A stretch of 64,000 nucleotides of DNA from positions 32,306 through 96,305 of the forward strand of contig JAHEKX010000002.1 in the NCBI GenBank assembly GCA_024644535.1. Reading direction: 5' to 3'. The stretch's first letter is position 1. Each line of letters opens with the position of its first letter. The position numbers and the translations under genes are program-made. The notes below the pieces were generated by a model, which was not told the origin of the DNA, searched no databases, and saw only the letters and a list, made by a program, of their open reading frames with translations. Of the stretch, positions 18,425 through 27,938 are shown in pieces. The stretch is from Gammaproteobacteria bacterium. Its GTDB lineage: Bacteria; Pseudomonadota; Gammaproteobacteria; Pseudomonadales; Halieaceae.

Positions 18425-21157
18425 ATGACTTTGCAAAACTTTGCCCCATTGGTCCTTGTGGATGGCTCATCGTATCTTTACCGAGCTTTTCACGCCTTAC
18501 CGCCCTTGACCACCAGCAAAGGTCAACCCACGGGTGCGATCAAGGGTGTTGTGAGTATGCTGAAACGCTTGCATCAGGATTATGCCTCTAGCGCCATCGT
18601 GGTGGTGTTTGATGCTAAGGGTCCTACGTTTCGAGACGAAATGTTTCCTGAGTACAAAGCGCAGCGACCGCCTATGCCGGACGATTTGCGGACCCAGATA
18701 GAACCCTTGCATGCCATTGTGAAGGCGCTGGGTTACCCGCTTATTTGTGAGCCTGGGGTAGAAGCCGACGACGTGATTGGGACGCTGGCAAAAAAGGCCT
18801 CGGAACAGGGTGTCGACGTCATCGTTTCTACCGGCGATAAAGACATGGCGCAGCTTGTCGACCAGCATGTGACCTTGGTGAACACCATGAGTGATACGCG
18901 TTTGGATCCCGCGGGTGTGATGGAAAAATACGGTTTTGGACCCAATCGCATGATCGACTATTTGGCACTTATGGGTGACAAAGTCGATAATATTCCTGGT
19001 GTTGCGGGCGTTGGAGAGAAAACAGCACTTGGCTTGATACAGGGTTTGGGAGGATTGGACGAAATCTACGCTAACTTAGATAAAGTTGCCGATTTGCCGA
19101 TACGTGGTGCCAAATCTTTAGCGGCTAAGCTTGAGGCCGAGCAAGACGCCGCCTATATGTCGTACACCTTGGCCACCATAAAGTTAGATGTTGAGTTGGC
19201 GTTTGCGCCTGCAGATTTACGCAACGAAACCCCTGATACCCAGACGCTGACACATTGGTACCAAGAGCTAGAATTTAGATCGTGGCTCGCCGACATAGAC
19301 TCTGAGACGACGATCAAGCCGGTTACGCCGCCCCCAATGGCGCCAGTGCAAACCCAATACGATTGCGTAACTACCGAGCACGCTTTGGCCGACTGGGTCG
19401 ATGTGTTGAAGGCGGCTGGTACTTTCGCGTTCGATACCGAAACCAACAGCCTAGACTACATGCAAGCCGAACTTGTTGGCCTGAGTTTTTGTGCCGAGCC
19501 GGGGATTGCTTGCTACATACCGGTCGCGCATGACTATCCTGGCGCACCCGACCAGTTGTCACGTGATTTCGTCTTAGACCAACTTAAAGAGCTACTTGAA
19601 GGCGAGCAATATCAAAAGGTTGGGCAGCATCTTAAATACGACATGCACGTACTGGCTAACCATGACGTTACCCTGCGCGGCTTTGCTGGTGACACTATGC
19701 TGGAGTCTTATGTTCTAGACTCGGTCGCTGGACGCCACGATATGGACAGCTTAGCCGAGCGTTATCTAAGCCGAAGAACCATATCGTTTGAGGATGTCGC
19801 CGGAAAGGGCGCAAAACAACTCACCTTTAACCAAGTGAGTCTCGACCAAGCGGTGCCCTATGCCTGTGAGGATGCGGATATTACGTGGCAACTTTATCTG
19901 CATCTCTCAGAACAACTCGCCAGCACGGAGCCTTTACAAGCGGTTTATGCTGAGATTGAGCTACCTTTAGCGCCCGTCTTGCAGAGCATTGAGCGCAACG
20001 GCGCATTAGTATCGCGTGAAATGCTACAGCAACAAAGTTCGGTCATAGGTGCTAGGCTTGTTGAGCTCGAAGCTGACGCCTATGATTTGGCTGGTCGCCC
20101 CTTTAACTTGGGGTCGACTAAGCAACTAGGAGAAATTTTGTTCAATGAGCTTAAGCTGCCGATTATTAAAAAAACGCCTAAAGGGGCCCCTTCCACAGGT
20201 GAAGAAGTACTCGTCGAACTTGCTCTCGATTACCCTTTGCCAAAAGTGCTGCTGGAATATAGGGGTCTAGCAAAGCTGAAGTCGACCTACACAGACAAGC
20301 TGCCTAACTTGATTAATTCGCGCACCGGTCGCATTCACACATCTTATCATCAGGCGGTGACCGCTACGGGCCGGCTGTCGTCATCCGACCCAAATCTTCA
20401 AAATATTCCCATTCGAAGCGTCGAAGGTAGGGCCATACGCAAAGCCTTTATCGCAGCAGACAATCACGTTATTGTTGCGGCTGACTACTCTCAAATTGAG
20501 CTTCGAATAATGGCTCACCTATCGGGTGATGCCGGCCTGCTTAACGCGTTTAACGAAGGTTTAGATGTGCATTCAGCGACTGCGGCCGAGGTGTTCGGTG
20601 TGGCGCTTGATGCTGTCACGATTGATCAGCGCCGGAGTGCCAAAGCAATTAATTTTGGCTTAATTTACGGAATGTCAGCTTTCGGCCTAGCTAAGCAGCT
20701 GCACATTGGGCGCGCTGAATCGCAAGCTTATATCGATACTTACTTTCAGCGTTACCCGGGTGTGCTGGATTATATGAACCGCACCCGCCAAGGTGCACAC
20801 GAAGCCGGTTTTGTGGAAACTATTTTTGGGCGCAGGTTATACCTGCCCGAAATAAATGCGCGTAATAAAATGCGTGTGCAAGCAGCCGAGCGCACCGCCA
20901 TCAACGCACCAATGCAGGGTAGCGCGGCCGACATCATTAAAAAGGCTATGTTGGGGGTTGACCAGTTTTTGCGCGATGCAGGTCTCGCGTCGAAGATGAT
21001 TATGCAGGTTCACGACGAACTGGTGTTTGAAGTGCCAAAGCATGAGCTTGAACTACTGCAGTCAGGTGTCATCGCTGCTATGGAATCGGCAGCCAAGTTG
21101 GCTGTGCCATTGCTTGTAGAGCTTGGTGTTGGCGAGAACTGGGAAGAGGCGCACTAA
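18425..21157 (+). CDS. polA: DNA polymerase I
   Basis: Repair and Okazaki-fragment processing polymerase. From ATG 18425 ([20 protein letters not shown]) it has 910 residues; the frame is open back to 18329, but homologues begin near this ATG. Domains: 5'-3' nuclease (about 1-300), 3'-5' exonuclease with intact FDTETNSL and YACEDADIT acidic motifs, and polymerase with motif [10 protein letters not shown], motif [15 protein letters not shown] and motif [11 protein letters not shown]. Proofreading therefore looks functional. The stop codon is interleaved with that of engB on the other strand. Confidence 0.97.
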   Translation: MTLQNFAPLVLVDGSSYLYRAFHALPPLTTSKGQPTGAIKGVVSMLKRLHQDYASSAIVVVFDAKGPTFRDEMFPEYKAQRPPMPDDLRTQIEPLHAIVKALGYPLICEPGVEADDVIGTLAKKASEQGVDVIVSTGDKDMAQLVDQHVTLVNTMSDTRLDPAGVMEKYGFGPNRMIDYLALMGDKVDNIPGVAGVGEKTALGLIQGLGGLDEIYANLDKVADLPIRGAKSLAAKLEAEQDAAYMSYTLATIKLDVELAFAPADLRNETPDTQTLTHWYQELEFRSWLADIDSETTIKPVTPPPMAPVQTQYDCVTTEHALADWVDVLKAAGTFAFDTETNSLDYMQAELVGLSFCAEPGIACYIPVAHDYPGAPDQLSRDFVLDQLKELLEGEQYQKVGQHLKYDMHVLANHDVTLRGFAGDTMLESYVLDSVAGRHDMDSLAERYLSRRTISFEDVAGKGAKQLTFNQVSLDQAVPYACEDADITWQLYLHLSEQLASTEPLQAVYAEIELPLAPVLQSIERNGALVSREMLQQQSSVIGARLVELEADAYDLAGRPFNLGSTKQLGEILFNELKLPIIKKTPKGAPSTGEEVLVELALDYPLPKVLLEYRGLAKLKSTYTDKLPNLINSRTGRIHTSYHQAVTATGRLSSSDPNLQNIPIRSVEGRAIRKAFIAADNHVIVAADYSQIELRIMAHLSGDAGLLNAFNEGLDVHSATAAEVFGVALDAVTIDQRRSAKAINFGLIYGMSAFGLAKQLHIGRAESQAYIDTYFQRYPGVLDYMNRTRQGAHEAGFVETIFGRRLYLPEINARNKMRVQAAERTAINAPMQGSAADIIKKAMLGVDQFLRDAGLASKMIMQVHDELVFEVPKHELELLQSGVIAAMESAAKLAVPLLVELGVGENWEEAH

Positions 21158-21789
21158 GCCAAGTCTTGGGTTAGCCACTCATTCAACTTGGCAATCAGTG
21201 TCTGGTGACCCTCGTGTTTTAGCGACGAAAAGGTTTGCACTGTGATTTTCCCCCCGCGGGGTTTAAGCGTTTTCTCGACCTGTAGTTTGGTTGCCTGCTG
21301 TGGTCCGCGCTTCAGCTTGTCAGCCTTGGTTAGCAGGATATGGCAGGGCATATCCGCCGATAGAGCCCAGTTGATCAACTGCTCATCAAAGGGCTGTAAG
21401 GGGTGGCGAATATCCATAAGCAAGACCAAGCCTTTTAATGACGTTCGCTCTTGCAAGTAGGTTTCTAATTGTTCAGTCCAAGCCTTTTTCATGGCCACGG
21501 GCACTTTTGCAAAACCATAGCCAGGCAGATCTACCAATCGTTGTTGTTCGCTCAAGCTAAAAAAGTTTAGTAACTGTGTGCGCCCTGGCGTTTTTGATGT
21601 CCGCGCCAGCTTCTTATTTTTTGTTAGGCTGTTAATCGCACTGGATTTCCCCGCATTTGAACGCCCTGCAAACGCAACTTCCCATCCTAAGTCAGCCGGG
21701 CACTGATGAAACTTAGCCGCGCTGGCCAAAAACTCGGCGGCCTCATAGCGGGGCTTCTCGGGTGCGACTAGATCAATATTTGTGTCCAT
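21154..21789 (-). CDS. engB: Ribosome biogenesis GTPase EngB (YihA/YsxC)
   Basis: Essential GTPase acting in 50S ribosomal subunit assembly. In 211 residues the G motifs are clear: G1 GRSNAGKS (42-49), G3 DLPGYGFA, G4 TKADK, with the G2 threonine in the GRTQLLNFF region. The polA-engB convergent arrangement followed by cytochromes c5 and c4 and dsbA matches Pseudomonas. It overlaps polA by the four bases CTAA, in which TAG (reverse) and TAA (forward) interlock. Confidence 0.96.
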   Translation of the reverse strand: MDTNIDLVAPEKPRYEAAEFLASAAKFHQCPADLGWEVAFAGRSNAGKSSAINSLTKNKKLARTSKTPGRTQLLNFFSLSEQQRLVDLPGYGFAKVPVAMKKAWTEQLETYLQERTSLKGLVLLMDIRHPLQPFDEQLINWALSADMPCHILLTKADKLKRGPQQATKLQVEKTLKPRGGKITVQTFSSLKHEGHQTLIAKLNEWLTQDLA

Positions 21790-21804
21790 AAAGCCCTTTC
21801 AACT

Positions 21805-21832
21805 TTGTTGTGATTGCAGTTTTGTATATAAT
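21805..21832 (+). promoter_or_regulatory. Candidate promoter of the cytochrome c5 gene
   Basis: TTGTTG (21805-21810), 16 bases, then a perfect TATAAT (21827-21832), 92 bases upstream of the cytochrome start. In the leader an eight-base inverted repeat, TGCTTTAG (21843-21850) and CTAAAGCA (21865-21872), could form a 5' hairpin. Confidence 0.45.
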
Positions 21833-21923
21833 GCCACAGCTTTGCTTTAGGAGCTCGATATAAGCTAAAGCATTCCACTGCAGGATAGGTTCTGCATTCA
21901 ACCTACGATTTGGAGGTCGCAGT

Positions 21924-22226
21924 ATGAAAAAAATGCTATTGGTACTATCGTTTTTGATCGCAGGAACTGCGAACGCCGAGGTTGACACGGCTGCAGTAAA
22001 AGACCTTTATGGTAAAAGCTGCGTCTACTGCCACGCCGCAAGCATGCCTAATATGCCAAAAGCTCACGACGTAGCCGCTTGGGAAGCTCGAATGGCCAAA
22101 GGTATTGATGCCTTGGTTGCATCAGTGAAAACCGGTAAAGGCGCTATGCCCCCTAAAGGCATGTGTATGACCTGCACTGATGAGCAGTATGCTGCTCTTA
22201 TTACCTTAATGGCGTCACCGCAATAA
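21924..22226 (+). CDS. Cytochrome c5 family protein
   Basis: Small soluble periplasmic electron carrier. It has 100 residues with a signal peptide (1-18, ending ANA). The single heme site is CVYCH (Cys33, Cys36, His37); an axial Met is available in GAMPPKGM. The extra pair Cys81/Cys84 (CMTC) is the conserved disulfide that distinguishes c5. GGAGG precedes the start. It is followed 27 bases later by cytochrome c4, giving two likely donors to terminal oxidases such as the caa3 enzyme in this window. Confidence 0.92.
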   Translation: MKKMLLVLSFLIAGTANAEVDTAAVKDLYGKSCVYCHAASMPNMPKAHDVAAWEARMAKGIDALVASVKTGKGAMPPKGMCMTCTDEQYAALITLMASPQ

Positions 22227-22253
22227 ACTTACGATAGTTGTAACGAGATCACT

Positions 22254-22889
22254 ATGAAGAATTTAGTTTTAGCAGCCCTTTTTTCGGTCAGCGCCATTGC
22301 GAACGCAGCAACTCTGATGCCTGATGGCGACGCTGCTCGTGGTAAAGCGCAGCTTATGATGTGTTCGGCTTGCCACGGGCCAGACGGTAATAGCGCAGCG
22401 CCTAATTTTCCAAAGCTCGCTGGTCAGGGTGCCAAATATTTATACAAGCAGCTGATGGACGTTCGTGACGGAAACCGCAGCATCCTCCAGATGACAGGTA
22501 TGCTAAACGGCAAATCAGACCAAGATCTCGCTGACATGGCGGCGTTCTACGCGTCACAAGCAATGACCGGTGCAAAAACCGATCCAGCACTCGTCGAGCT
22601 CGGGAAAAAGGTTTATAACGGTGGAAACGTCGATACTGGAGTAGCGGCATGTATTGCATGCCATGGGCCAAAGGGGAACGGTTTGGCGCCAGCTGGATAT
22701 CCTCGTTTGGCCGGCCAGCACGCAGACTATATCGCAGCGCAGTTAACAATGTATCGTAAGGGATACGATGACCCAGCAGGTCGCACTAACGATGGGGATA
22801 CAAAAATCATGCGCGCTACCGCTCGCGGCTTGTCGGATGCGCAAATCAAAGCAGTGGCGAGCTATGCGTCGGGCTTGATAGCCGAGTAA
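22254..22889 (+). CDS. Diheme cytochrome c4
   Basis: Periplasmic two-domain cytochrome, 211 residues with a signal peptide (1-19). The first domain carries CSACH (37-41) and the second CIACH near residue 133, each followed by a GPxGN segment and PRLAGQ-like repeats, evidence of internal duplication. Axial Met residues are available in each half. It ends 16 bases before a strong intrinsic terminator, so c5 and c4 form a short transcription unit. Cytochrome c4 typically feeds terminal oxidases. Confidence 0.95.
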   Translation: MKNLVLAALFSVSAIANAATLMPDGDAARGKAQLMMCSACHGPDGNSAAPNFPKLAGQGAKYLYKQLMDVRDGNRSILQMTGMLNGKSDQDLADMAAFYASQAMTGAKTDPALVELGKKVYNGGNVDTGVAACIACHGPKGNGLAPAGYPRLAGQHADYIAAQLTMYRKGYDDPAGRTNDGDTKIMRATARGLSDAQIKAVASYASGLIAE

Positions 22890-22904
22890 ACAAAAAGATC
22901 AACG

Positions 22905-22934
22905 AAAAGGCGGCATATTAGCCGCCTTTTTTTT
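22905..22934 (+). terminator. Intrinsic terminator after cytochrome c4
   Basis: A ten-base perfect stem, AAAAGGCGGC (22905-22914) with GCCGCCTTTT (22921-22930), loop ATATTA, followed by further T residues. It is a textbook rho-independent terminator ending the c5-c4 unit. Confidence 0.9.
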
Positions 22935-22989
22935 GCCAAAAATTGTTATCATGCCGCCAAGCATGCCAAGACTTTACTAGGAGTCCATT

Positions 22990-23895
22990 ATGAAATTGCA
23001 AAAACTAATAGGAACCACGCTAGTCTCCATCTTTTTGGTTGCTTGTGGGTCAGACGAGCAGGCAACAGCGTCTGTAGCAGAACCGGCCGTCACACAGGAG
23101 CAAGTTCAGCCAGCACCGGCACCGGCAGAAGCTAAGGCCTCCACGGCTGAATTGCCTCAGGCCGACGCAAGCGCCCAGCAGGTCTCAGCTGAGGTTAAGG
23201 AAAAAGCCCGAGAGGTCAGTCAGGCAGTAGAAGCTAAGGTACACGCAAAGGTTGAAGAAACAAAAAGCGCCTTAACGGCTGCCCGTGCCGACAAGCCTGT
23301 GGCTCAAGCGCCGATTATCGAAGACAACTATAAAGAAGGCGAGCATTACGACTTGGTGGTTCCCCCTTTTCGTACCGCAAACCCCGACAAGGTCGAGGTG
23401 CGCGAATTTTTCTGGTACGGCTGCGGCCACTGTTACAGTTTCGAACCTTTGCTGGCGGCGTATAAGAAAAATCTAGCAAGCGACGCCGATTTTCAGCCTT
23501 CGCCAGCGATTTGGAATGGCACCATGAAGTTCCATGCCCAGGTGTTTTTCGCTATTGAGGCCCTAGGTCTAGGTGACACGATGCATAAGGCGATCTTTCA
23601 GGCGATGCACGTAGATCGCAACCCGCTATCCACTGAAGGCCAAGTCGTGAGATTTTTCGAGTCGCAAGGCGTTTCGGAAAAAGATTTTAATAAAGCATTC
23701 AAATCCTTTGGTGTTGGTTCTCAGGTGACAAAAGCTGAAGCCGTAATGCGCCAAGCGGCTATCAGCGGTACGCCTGAATTGGTTGTGAATGGAAAGTACC
23801 GCATCTCTACGCGAAAAGCGGGAAGCCAGGCTAATATGCTTAAAATCGCGGATGCTTTGGTGGAGCGTGAGCGTCGAATGAGAGCGGGTAATTAG
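22990..23895 (+). CDS. dsbA: DsbA-type thiol:disulfide oxidoreductase with lipoprotein-like N-terminus and long linker
   Basis: Periplasmic disulfide-forming oxidoreductase. It has 301 residues, about 90 more than ordinary DsbA. The N-terminus MKLQKLIGTTLVSIFLVACG has a plausible lipobox (LVAC, Cys19) with Gly at +2. Residues 20-107 are Ala, Glu, Pro and Gln rich (QPAPAPAEAKA) and partly amphipathic helical. The DsbA domain follows, with CGHC at 145-148 in FFWYGCGHCYSFEP and a cis-proline segment SGTPELVV. It occupies the position after cytochromes c5 and c4 known in Pseudomonas, where DsbA is soluble. Confidence 0.9.
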   Translation: MKLQKLIGTTLVSIFLVACGSDEQATASVAEPAVTQEQVQPAPAPAEAKASTAELPQADASAQQVSAEVKEKAREVSQAVEAKVHAKVEETKSALTAARADKPVAQAPIIEDNYKEGEHYDLVVPPFRTANPDKVEVREFFWYGCGHCYSFEPLLAAYKKNLASDADFQPSPAIWNGTMKFHAQVFFAIEALGLGDTMHKAIFQAMHVDRNPLSTEGQVVRFFESQGVSEKDFNKAFKSFGVGSQVTKAEAVMRQAAISGTPELVVNGKYRISTRKAGSQANMLKIADALVERERRMRAGN

Positions 23896-23910
23896 ATAGC
23901 GTAAGATTGA

Positions 23911-23936
23911 AAAAGGCGCCATAAGGCGCCTTTTTT
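23911..23936. terminator. Bidirectional terminator between dsbA and the FMN reductase gene
   Basis: AAAAGGCGCC (23911-23920), loop ATAA, GGCGCCTTTT (23925-23934) and further T residues. The A-run on the left and the T-run on the right make it usable on both strands, as needed between these convergent genes. Confidence 0.88.
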
Positions 23937-23938
23937 GT

Positions 23939-24553
23939 TTACATCCCGTTCGGAAACGGCGCTAGATCGCCTGCACCACTGGCACGGACCAGCTTCAAGG
24001 CCGTGGCGTATTGGACCAACTGCGTCAAAGCGTATTTGCCGCGTTCCACAAAATAGTCGTGTTCTTCAGGATTATTGGCGCTGTTGTCATCGTTAAACAC
24101 ATTCATTACGTTACGAATGACAAGTTGCTCTGGGATATAACAGATACGCGAGTTCTTGTAGCTGCTCATACGCAACTCGCACAAGGCGTTGGCGCCGCCC
24201 GTTAGCGCTGATAGCGAGACTAAAAGGCCTGGTTTGTGCGCGATTTCTCCAGCGTTTCCCAATACCAAGAAAAAGTTTTTAACGGCTGCTGGAGCCATAC
24301 CGTGCCATTCAGGGGCAATGATGATAAAGCCATCGGCATCGGTACACTGCTGTCGAAGCTTGGCCAAAGGCTTCCAGTGGTCGCCGCCAGTAAATAGGGC
24401 TTCGTCCCACATCGGTAGAGGTTCTTTCCCTAAATCGTGGATCCAGGTTTCAATGTTGGGGTGATTCTCTGCTAATAGTTTTGTGAGGTAATTTGCAATT
24501 TTCGCGCTCTGAGAGTCTTGTCGGTGGCTACCCGAAATGATGCCGATCTTCAT
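23939..24553 (-). CDS. NADPH-dependent FMN reductase-like flavoprotein
   Basis: Flavodoxin-fold oxidoreductase of the NADPH-dependent FMN reductase family, 204 residues. The phosphate-binding loop GSHRQDSQSAKIA (8-20) and the flavin-contacting PEWHGMAPAAVKNF are visible. The physiological substrate (flavin, quinone, azo compound or chromate in various relatives) cannot be read from sequence. It stands alone, with its own promoter region in the 200-base gap upstream and the shared bidirectional terminator behind it. Confidence 0.85.
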   Translation of the reverse strand: MKIGIISGSHRQDSQSAKIANYLTKLLAENHPNIETWIHDLGKEPLPMWDEALFTGGDHWKPLAKLRQQCTDADGFIIIAPEWHGMAPAAVKNFFLVLGNAGEIAHKPGLLVSLSALTGGANALCELRMSSYKNSRICYIPEQLVIRNVMNVFNDDNSANNPEEHDYFVERGKYALTQLVQYATALKLVRASGAGDLAPFPNGM

Positions 24554-24742
24554 ACTGAATCCAAGTTGTTAACGGTTTAAAAATGAGTCACTCACTATAG
24601 ACTTAGGCTTTTAGTGTGTCATCTTCAGTCTTTAGTTTTGTTGCACATATTTTCGTATTAGTGTCATTTTTTTATACAGCGTCCGGTTAGCTTTTTTTGG
24701 GATGCTAGGCGTTTCACACTAGCCTTAGTCTTGTGAATTACC

Positions 24743-24748
24743 TATACT
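24743..24748 (+). promoter_or_regulatory. -10 box of the tRNA-Arg gene
   Basis: TATACT ends eight bases before the first base of the tRNA, where a tRNA promoter -10 is expected. No convincing -35 is seen at standard spacing. Confidence 0.4.
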
Positions 24749-24756
24749 GCACGCCT

Positions 24757-24833
24757 CCGCCCGTAGCTCAGCTGGATAGAGCACCAGGCTTCGAACCTGG
24801 GTGTCGGGAGTTCGAATCTCTCCGGGCGGGCCA
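24757..24833 (+). tRNA. tRNA-Arg, anticodon TCG
   Basis: A complete 77-base cloverleaf. The acceptor stem CCGCCCG pairs with CGGGCGG, with discriminator G and encoded CCA. The D arm is GCTC...GAGC, and the anticodon stem CCAGG/CCTGG encloses the loop CTTCGAA, giving anticodon TCG, which reads CGA. The T arm is GGGAG/CTCTC (one G-U pair) with loop TTCGAAT. A single tRNA gene, not a cluster. Confidence 0.97.
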
Positions 24834-24875
24834 TATACGACAAAGCCCCCTTTATGGGGGCTTTGTCGTATATGG
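24831..24875. repeat. 20-base perfect hairpin directly on the 3' end of tRNA-Arg
   Basis: A perfect inverted repeat: the left arm (24831-24850) starts with the CC of the tRNA CCA and ends in CCCCC; the right arm (24856-24875) starts GGGGG and ends ATATGG; the loop is TTTAT. It probably terminates transcription and shapes the pre-tRNA trailer, though no T-run follows on either strand and the stem is longer than needed. Whether this stem recurs at other loci cannot be told here. Confidence 0.85.
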
Positions 24876-24934
24876 ATCATGGGTAAAGAGTTCGAACGCA
24901 GTTAATAGCAGCTTCGCTCACACAACCAGCAGGC

Positions 24935-24967
24935 AAAAAAAAGCCCCGCGACTCATCGCAGGGCTTT
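24935..24967 (-). terminator. Terminator of the TonB-dependent receptor gene
   Basis: On the reverse strand AAAGCCCTGCGA, loop TGAG, TCGCGGGGCTTT (one mismatch in twelve pairs) is followed by an uninterrupted T-run. It starts 16 bases after the receptor stop codon. Confidence 0.88.
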
Positions 24968-24982
24968 GGTACTCTCTAACGC

Positions 24983-27685
24983 TTAAAGAGCAAGCTTGAT
25001 ACGTCCGTAAACGATCTGACCGCGAGGGTCGTGATGCTTAGGATCGTAGCTGAAGTTCGCGGCGTCGTAGAGCTTAGGTGCGTCTTCGTCGGTCAGGTTC
25101 TTGGCACCCAAAGTCAAGATCGCCTCGGTGCCACCCACTTCAAAGCTATACGCGTATTGCAGATCAAGCGTCAACCAAGAGTCGATGCTCGAGCTGTAAC
25201 CCGCTGGGATACCGCCACGAGTGGTCTCGTAGCTTGAAGTGTAAAAGCCCATAAGCGCGACTTTGTGATTATTGCGCGTCCAGTCGGCCGTAACGTTTAC
25301 TTTGGTTTCAGGCATCGAGCGTACGAAGTTATCGTAGTTGAAGTAACCTACAACGTCCTGGGTGCCCGAAGCGCCTGTACAGCCACGTGCATTTGCGCCA
25401 GTGCAAGGGATTTCGTAGCTTAGGAAACGAGTTGCTGCTACCGAAACACCAATATCACCGATATCGGTTGACTTAGACCAGTCGATTGACAGGTCGATAC
25501 CGTCAGTATCGACGGTTTCTGCATTAATATACTGCACATTCACGCCACCTAGTGATCCACTGGCGTTACGAATAACGTCAGCACCATTTGGATCGTTATT
25601 GAGTTTGCCTTGGGCATTCTCAATCGTGATCACGTCTTCATAATTGAAGCGCCAGTAATCTAAACGAACCGTTAAGTCATCGGTGACATCGTATACGGCA
25701 CCAATGTTGTAGTTGGTCGAAGTTTCAGGCTGCAGATCAGTGTTACCTCGAGCGTTAACGCGGACGAATAGCGCGCCACCACCCACTAGAGGGTCAACTA
25801 GGCCTTGGAGCGAAGTTCCTTGGTTGTAAAGCTGCACCAGCGAGGGCTCTCGGAAGGCCGATGAAGCTGAGGCACGCAACACTAATTTATCGGTCGCTTG
25901 CCAGCGCAAGGACAGCTTGGGGTCTACGCTGCTGTCTGAATCTAGGTCTTCGTAGCGAAGAGCAACGCTGGCTTCTAGGCTATCCGTTAACGGCAGATTC
26001 GCTTCTGCGAACAAGGCATAAGAACTACGTGACACATCAACTGGAGTACCACCACCTAAGAAGATCAAATCAACAGGGATTAGCGCACCGGTGACGGAGT
26101 CATTGGTTTGGGTGTACAGAGCATCACGCTTCACCGAGTAACCTTCATCGCGCCACTGCGCGCCGGCCGCAAAACCGACCGGTCCTGCTGCCATGTCGAA
26201 CAGCTCACCACTCACCACGAAATCTGCTACCGTCATTTCGGTTTTGCGGTTAGTGTAAGTCAGGTGGCTCATCCAATCGATTAGCTCTTGGGAGTTGGCG
26301 CTGGGGTCAAATAAGTTAAACGTTTCGCTACCGCTGGTGCCTCCATTTCCAGCAATCGCTGTGACCAAGCGTGATGCGATTGTGTCTGGCTGGCGCGCCA
26401 CACGGTCGTTTTCAGAATAGGTCAAAGCACCCATCCAGCTCCAGCCGTTATTCAGCTCACCGTCTAGCTGTAAGCTGGCACGCAAGGCTTCGCTGTCGCG
26501 TGGCGCGAGCGGCGAAGGTGCTTCGGCACCCAGTGGGCGGCCGTACCACCGCACGGGCACGTTAAATGGGCTGCCGCCTGTGCCAGGCATAACGGTAGGG
26601 AACGTTAGGTTCGGGTAAGAAGGTGACTGCGGGTTATCCAACACTTCGTGATGGGTCCAGCCCAACTCGGCTATCATGCTTAGCGTATCGGAAAACTCGT
26701 GGGTCAGGTTGGCGTACAGCTGTGATTTTTCTTCCTCGTTTACGATGTTAAAGCGAGGACCGTAAAAGAATCCGCACTTCGCTCCGCCCCCTGTCCCTGG
26801 GCCGTATACCACGTCTTGGGGTACGTAAGGTGTGCCCAATAGGCCACCATTCGCTTCACAGTTTGCGTCAGGCACGGTTTCGACAAACGCGTAGTTACCG
26901 GCATAGTCACCTGTGCCAACAGCGTTGGGACCTAGGATCAAAAAGCTTCGCCCCAAAGTGCTAATTGCATTCTCAGTCGTGTAAGGGCGCTCGGCTGAAC
27001 TTAGCGAATCCTGCTTGATCATGGTGCCTGCTAAGGTTACGCGTGTTGTATCGTTACCAAAACCTGCCAAGAAGTTGACGTCATACTTACCCGCGCCACC
27101 GTCGGTGATTTCCTCATAGCCCGTCGAGATTTCTATACCTTCGACGTCTTTGCGTAAAATAAAGTTTGCCACACCCGCCACTGCATCCGAGCCATAGGTC
27201 GCGGTCGCGCCTTCTTTTAAAATTTCAACGCGTTCTAAAGCGGCCATTGGAATGGTGCTGGTATCAACGAACACTGATCCATCGTTGGCAACAGCAGCCG
27301 CAATGGTTTGACGCTTGCCGTTAACCAATACTAGCGTCGATGTTAAGCCCAGACCGCGCAAGTTGATGTTGCTGGTGCCTTGAGTTTCACCCGAGGTGAA
27401 CGAGTCTGGATTGTTTTCTGTGCCCGAGCTAACGGACAGCTTGCTGGTTAACTCGCCCACATCGACAGCACCTGAATTAACGATGTAGTCTGTGCTCAGG
27501 ACTTCTACGGGCGAAGCTTCGTCTTCGCCGGTAGATTTGATGTAACTGCCGGTGATGACAACTTCCTCGAGTTGTGAATCTTGTTGGGCCAGGGTCGCAG
27601 TCGAAATCGCGAGCACAAGAGGCGCCAGTGTAAATTTCGCCAAGCGGCGCGAAGGTGTAGCTGATAGGTTGATCAGTTTGACCAT
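24983..27685 (-). CDS. TonB-dependent outer-membrane receptor
   Basis: A 900-residue outer-membrane active transporter. Its signal peptide ends near ATLA. A TonB-box-like EEVVITGSY is followed by the plug domain (about 50-165, with NINLRGLGLTSTLVLVNGKRQ, RVEILKEGATATYGSDAVAGVANFIL) and a 22-strand barrel ending in an aromatic-poor strand. Two Cys pairs in predicted extracellular loops (around 275/305 and 785/795) may form disulfides. AGGAGA precedes the start. It is transcribed alone; no substrate-specific enzymes are adjacent, so the substrate is unknown. Such receptors are numerous in marine gammaproteobacteria. Confidence 0.93.
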   Translation of the reverse strand: MVKLINLSATPSRRLAKFTLAPLVLAISTATLAQQDSQLEEVVITGSYIKSTGEDEASPVEVLSTDYIVNSGAVDVGELTSKLSVSSGTENNPDSFTSGETQGTSNINLRGLGLTSTLVLVNGKRQTIAAAVANDGSVFVDTSTIPMAALERVEILKEGATATYGSDAVAGVANFILRKDVEGIEISTGYEEITDGGAGKYDVNFLAGFGNDTTRVTLAGTMIKQDSLSSAERPYTTENAISTLGRSFLILGPNAVGTGDYAGNYAFVETVPDANCEANGGLLGTPYVPQDVVYGPGTGGGAKCGFFYGPRFNIVNEEEKSQLYANLTHEFSDTLSMIAELGWTHHEVLDNPQSPSYPNLTFPTVMPGTGGSPFNVPVRWYGRPLGAEAPSPLAPRDSEALRASLQLDGELNNGWSWMGALTYSENDRVARQPDTIASRLVTAIAGNGGTSGSETFNLFDPSANSQELIDWMSHLTYTNRKTEMTVADFVVSGELFDMAAGPVGFAAGAQWRDEGYSVKRDALYTQTNDSVTGALIPVDLIFLGGGTPVDVSRSSYALFAEANLPLTDSLEASVALRYEDLDSDSSVDPKLSLRWQATDKLVLRASASSAFREPSLVQLYNQGTSLQGLVDPLVGGGALFVRVNARGNTDLQPETSTNYNIGAVYDVTDDLTVRLDYWRFNYEDVITIENAQGKLNNDPNGADVIRNASGSLGGVNVQYINAETVDTDGIDLSIDWSKSTDIGDIGVSVAATRFLSYEIPCTGANARGCTGASGTQDVVGYFNYDNFVRSMPETKVNVTADWTRNNHKVALMGFYTSSYETTRGGIPAGYSSSIDSWLTLDLQYAYSFEVGGTEAILTLGAKNLTDEDAPKLYDAANFSYDPKHHDPRGQIVYGRIKLAL

Positions 27686-27757
27686 GTGGTGAACTCTCCT
27701 TTATTAGTCTTTTTGCGCTAGCCTTACCCATTTAACATTAATTATTGGTAACGACTT

Positions 27758-27820
27758 ACTTTGAGTCTAGGCCACCTATTAAGTGATGTAAACTCATCAT
27801 ATGGTAATAATACTCAAAGT
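27758..27820. repeat. Nine-base inverted repeat upstream of the TonB-dependent receptor
   Basis: ACTTTGAGT (27758-27766) and its complement ACTCAAAGT (27812-27820) are separated by 45 AT-rich bases, 73-135 bases before the receptor start. The arrangement could be a pair of operator half-sites for a regulator that loops DNA, or chance. It does not resemble a Fur box. Confidence 0.35.
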
Positions 27821-27938
27821 TTGAATATTTTTCTTTCGCGCACTTTCTCGTGCGATAGATGCGCCGAAACCCTAACGGGCTGCTGTAGGGTGTGTCGTCT
27901 GACCTAGATCAAAAGTAAGGTGGCCTGCCCCCGATAGG

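Noticed and set aside
24888..24896. GAGTTCGAA repeat of the tRNA T-arm 55 bases downstream, as a possible attachment-site remnant
   Set aside because: Only nine bases match, the rest of the tRNA 3' end is not repeated, and no integrase or foreign genes follow.
24733..24999. An 88-codon open frame across tRNA-Arg
   Set aside because: It reads straight through the tRNA and its hairpin; the apparent protein is a translated tRNA sequence with no ribosome site.
27898..27913. TCTGA-N6-TCAAA as a second CRP site upstream of the TonB receptor
   Set aside because: Only seven of ten core bases match and it lies over 210 bases from the start; too weak to claim beside the site at 50411.
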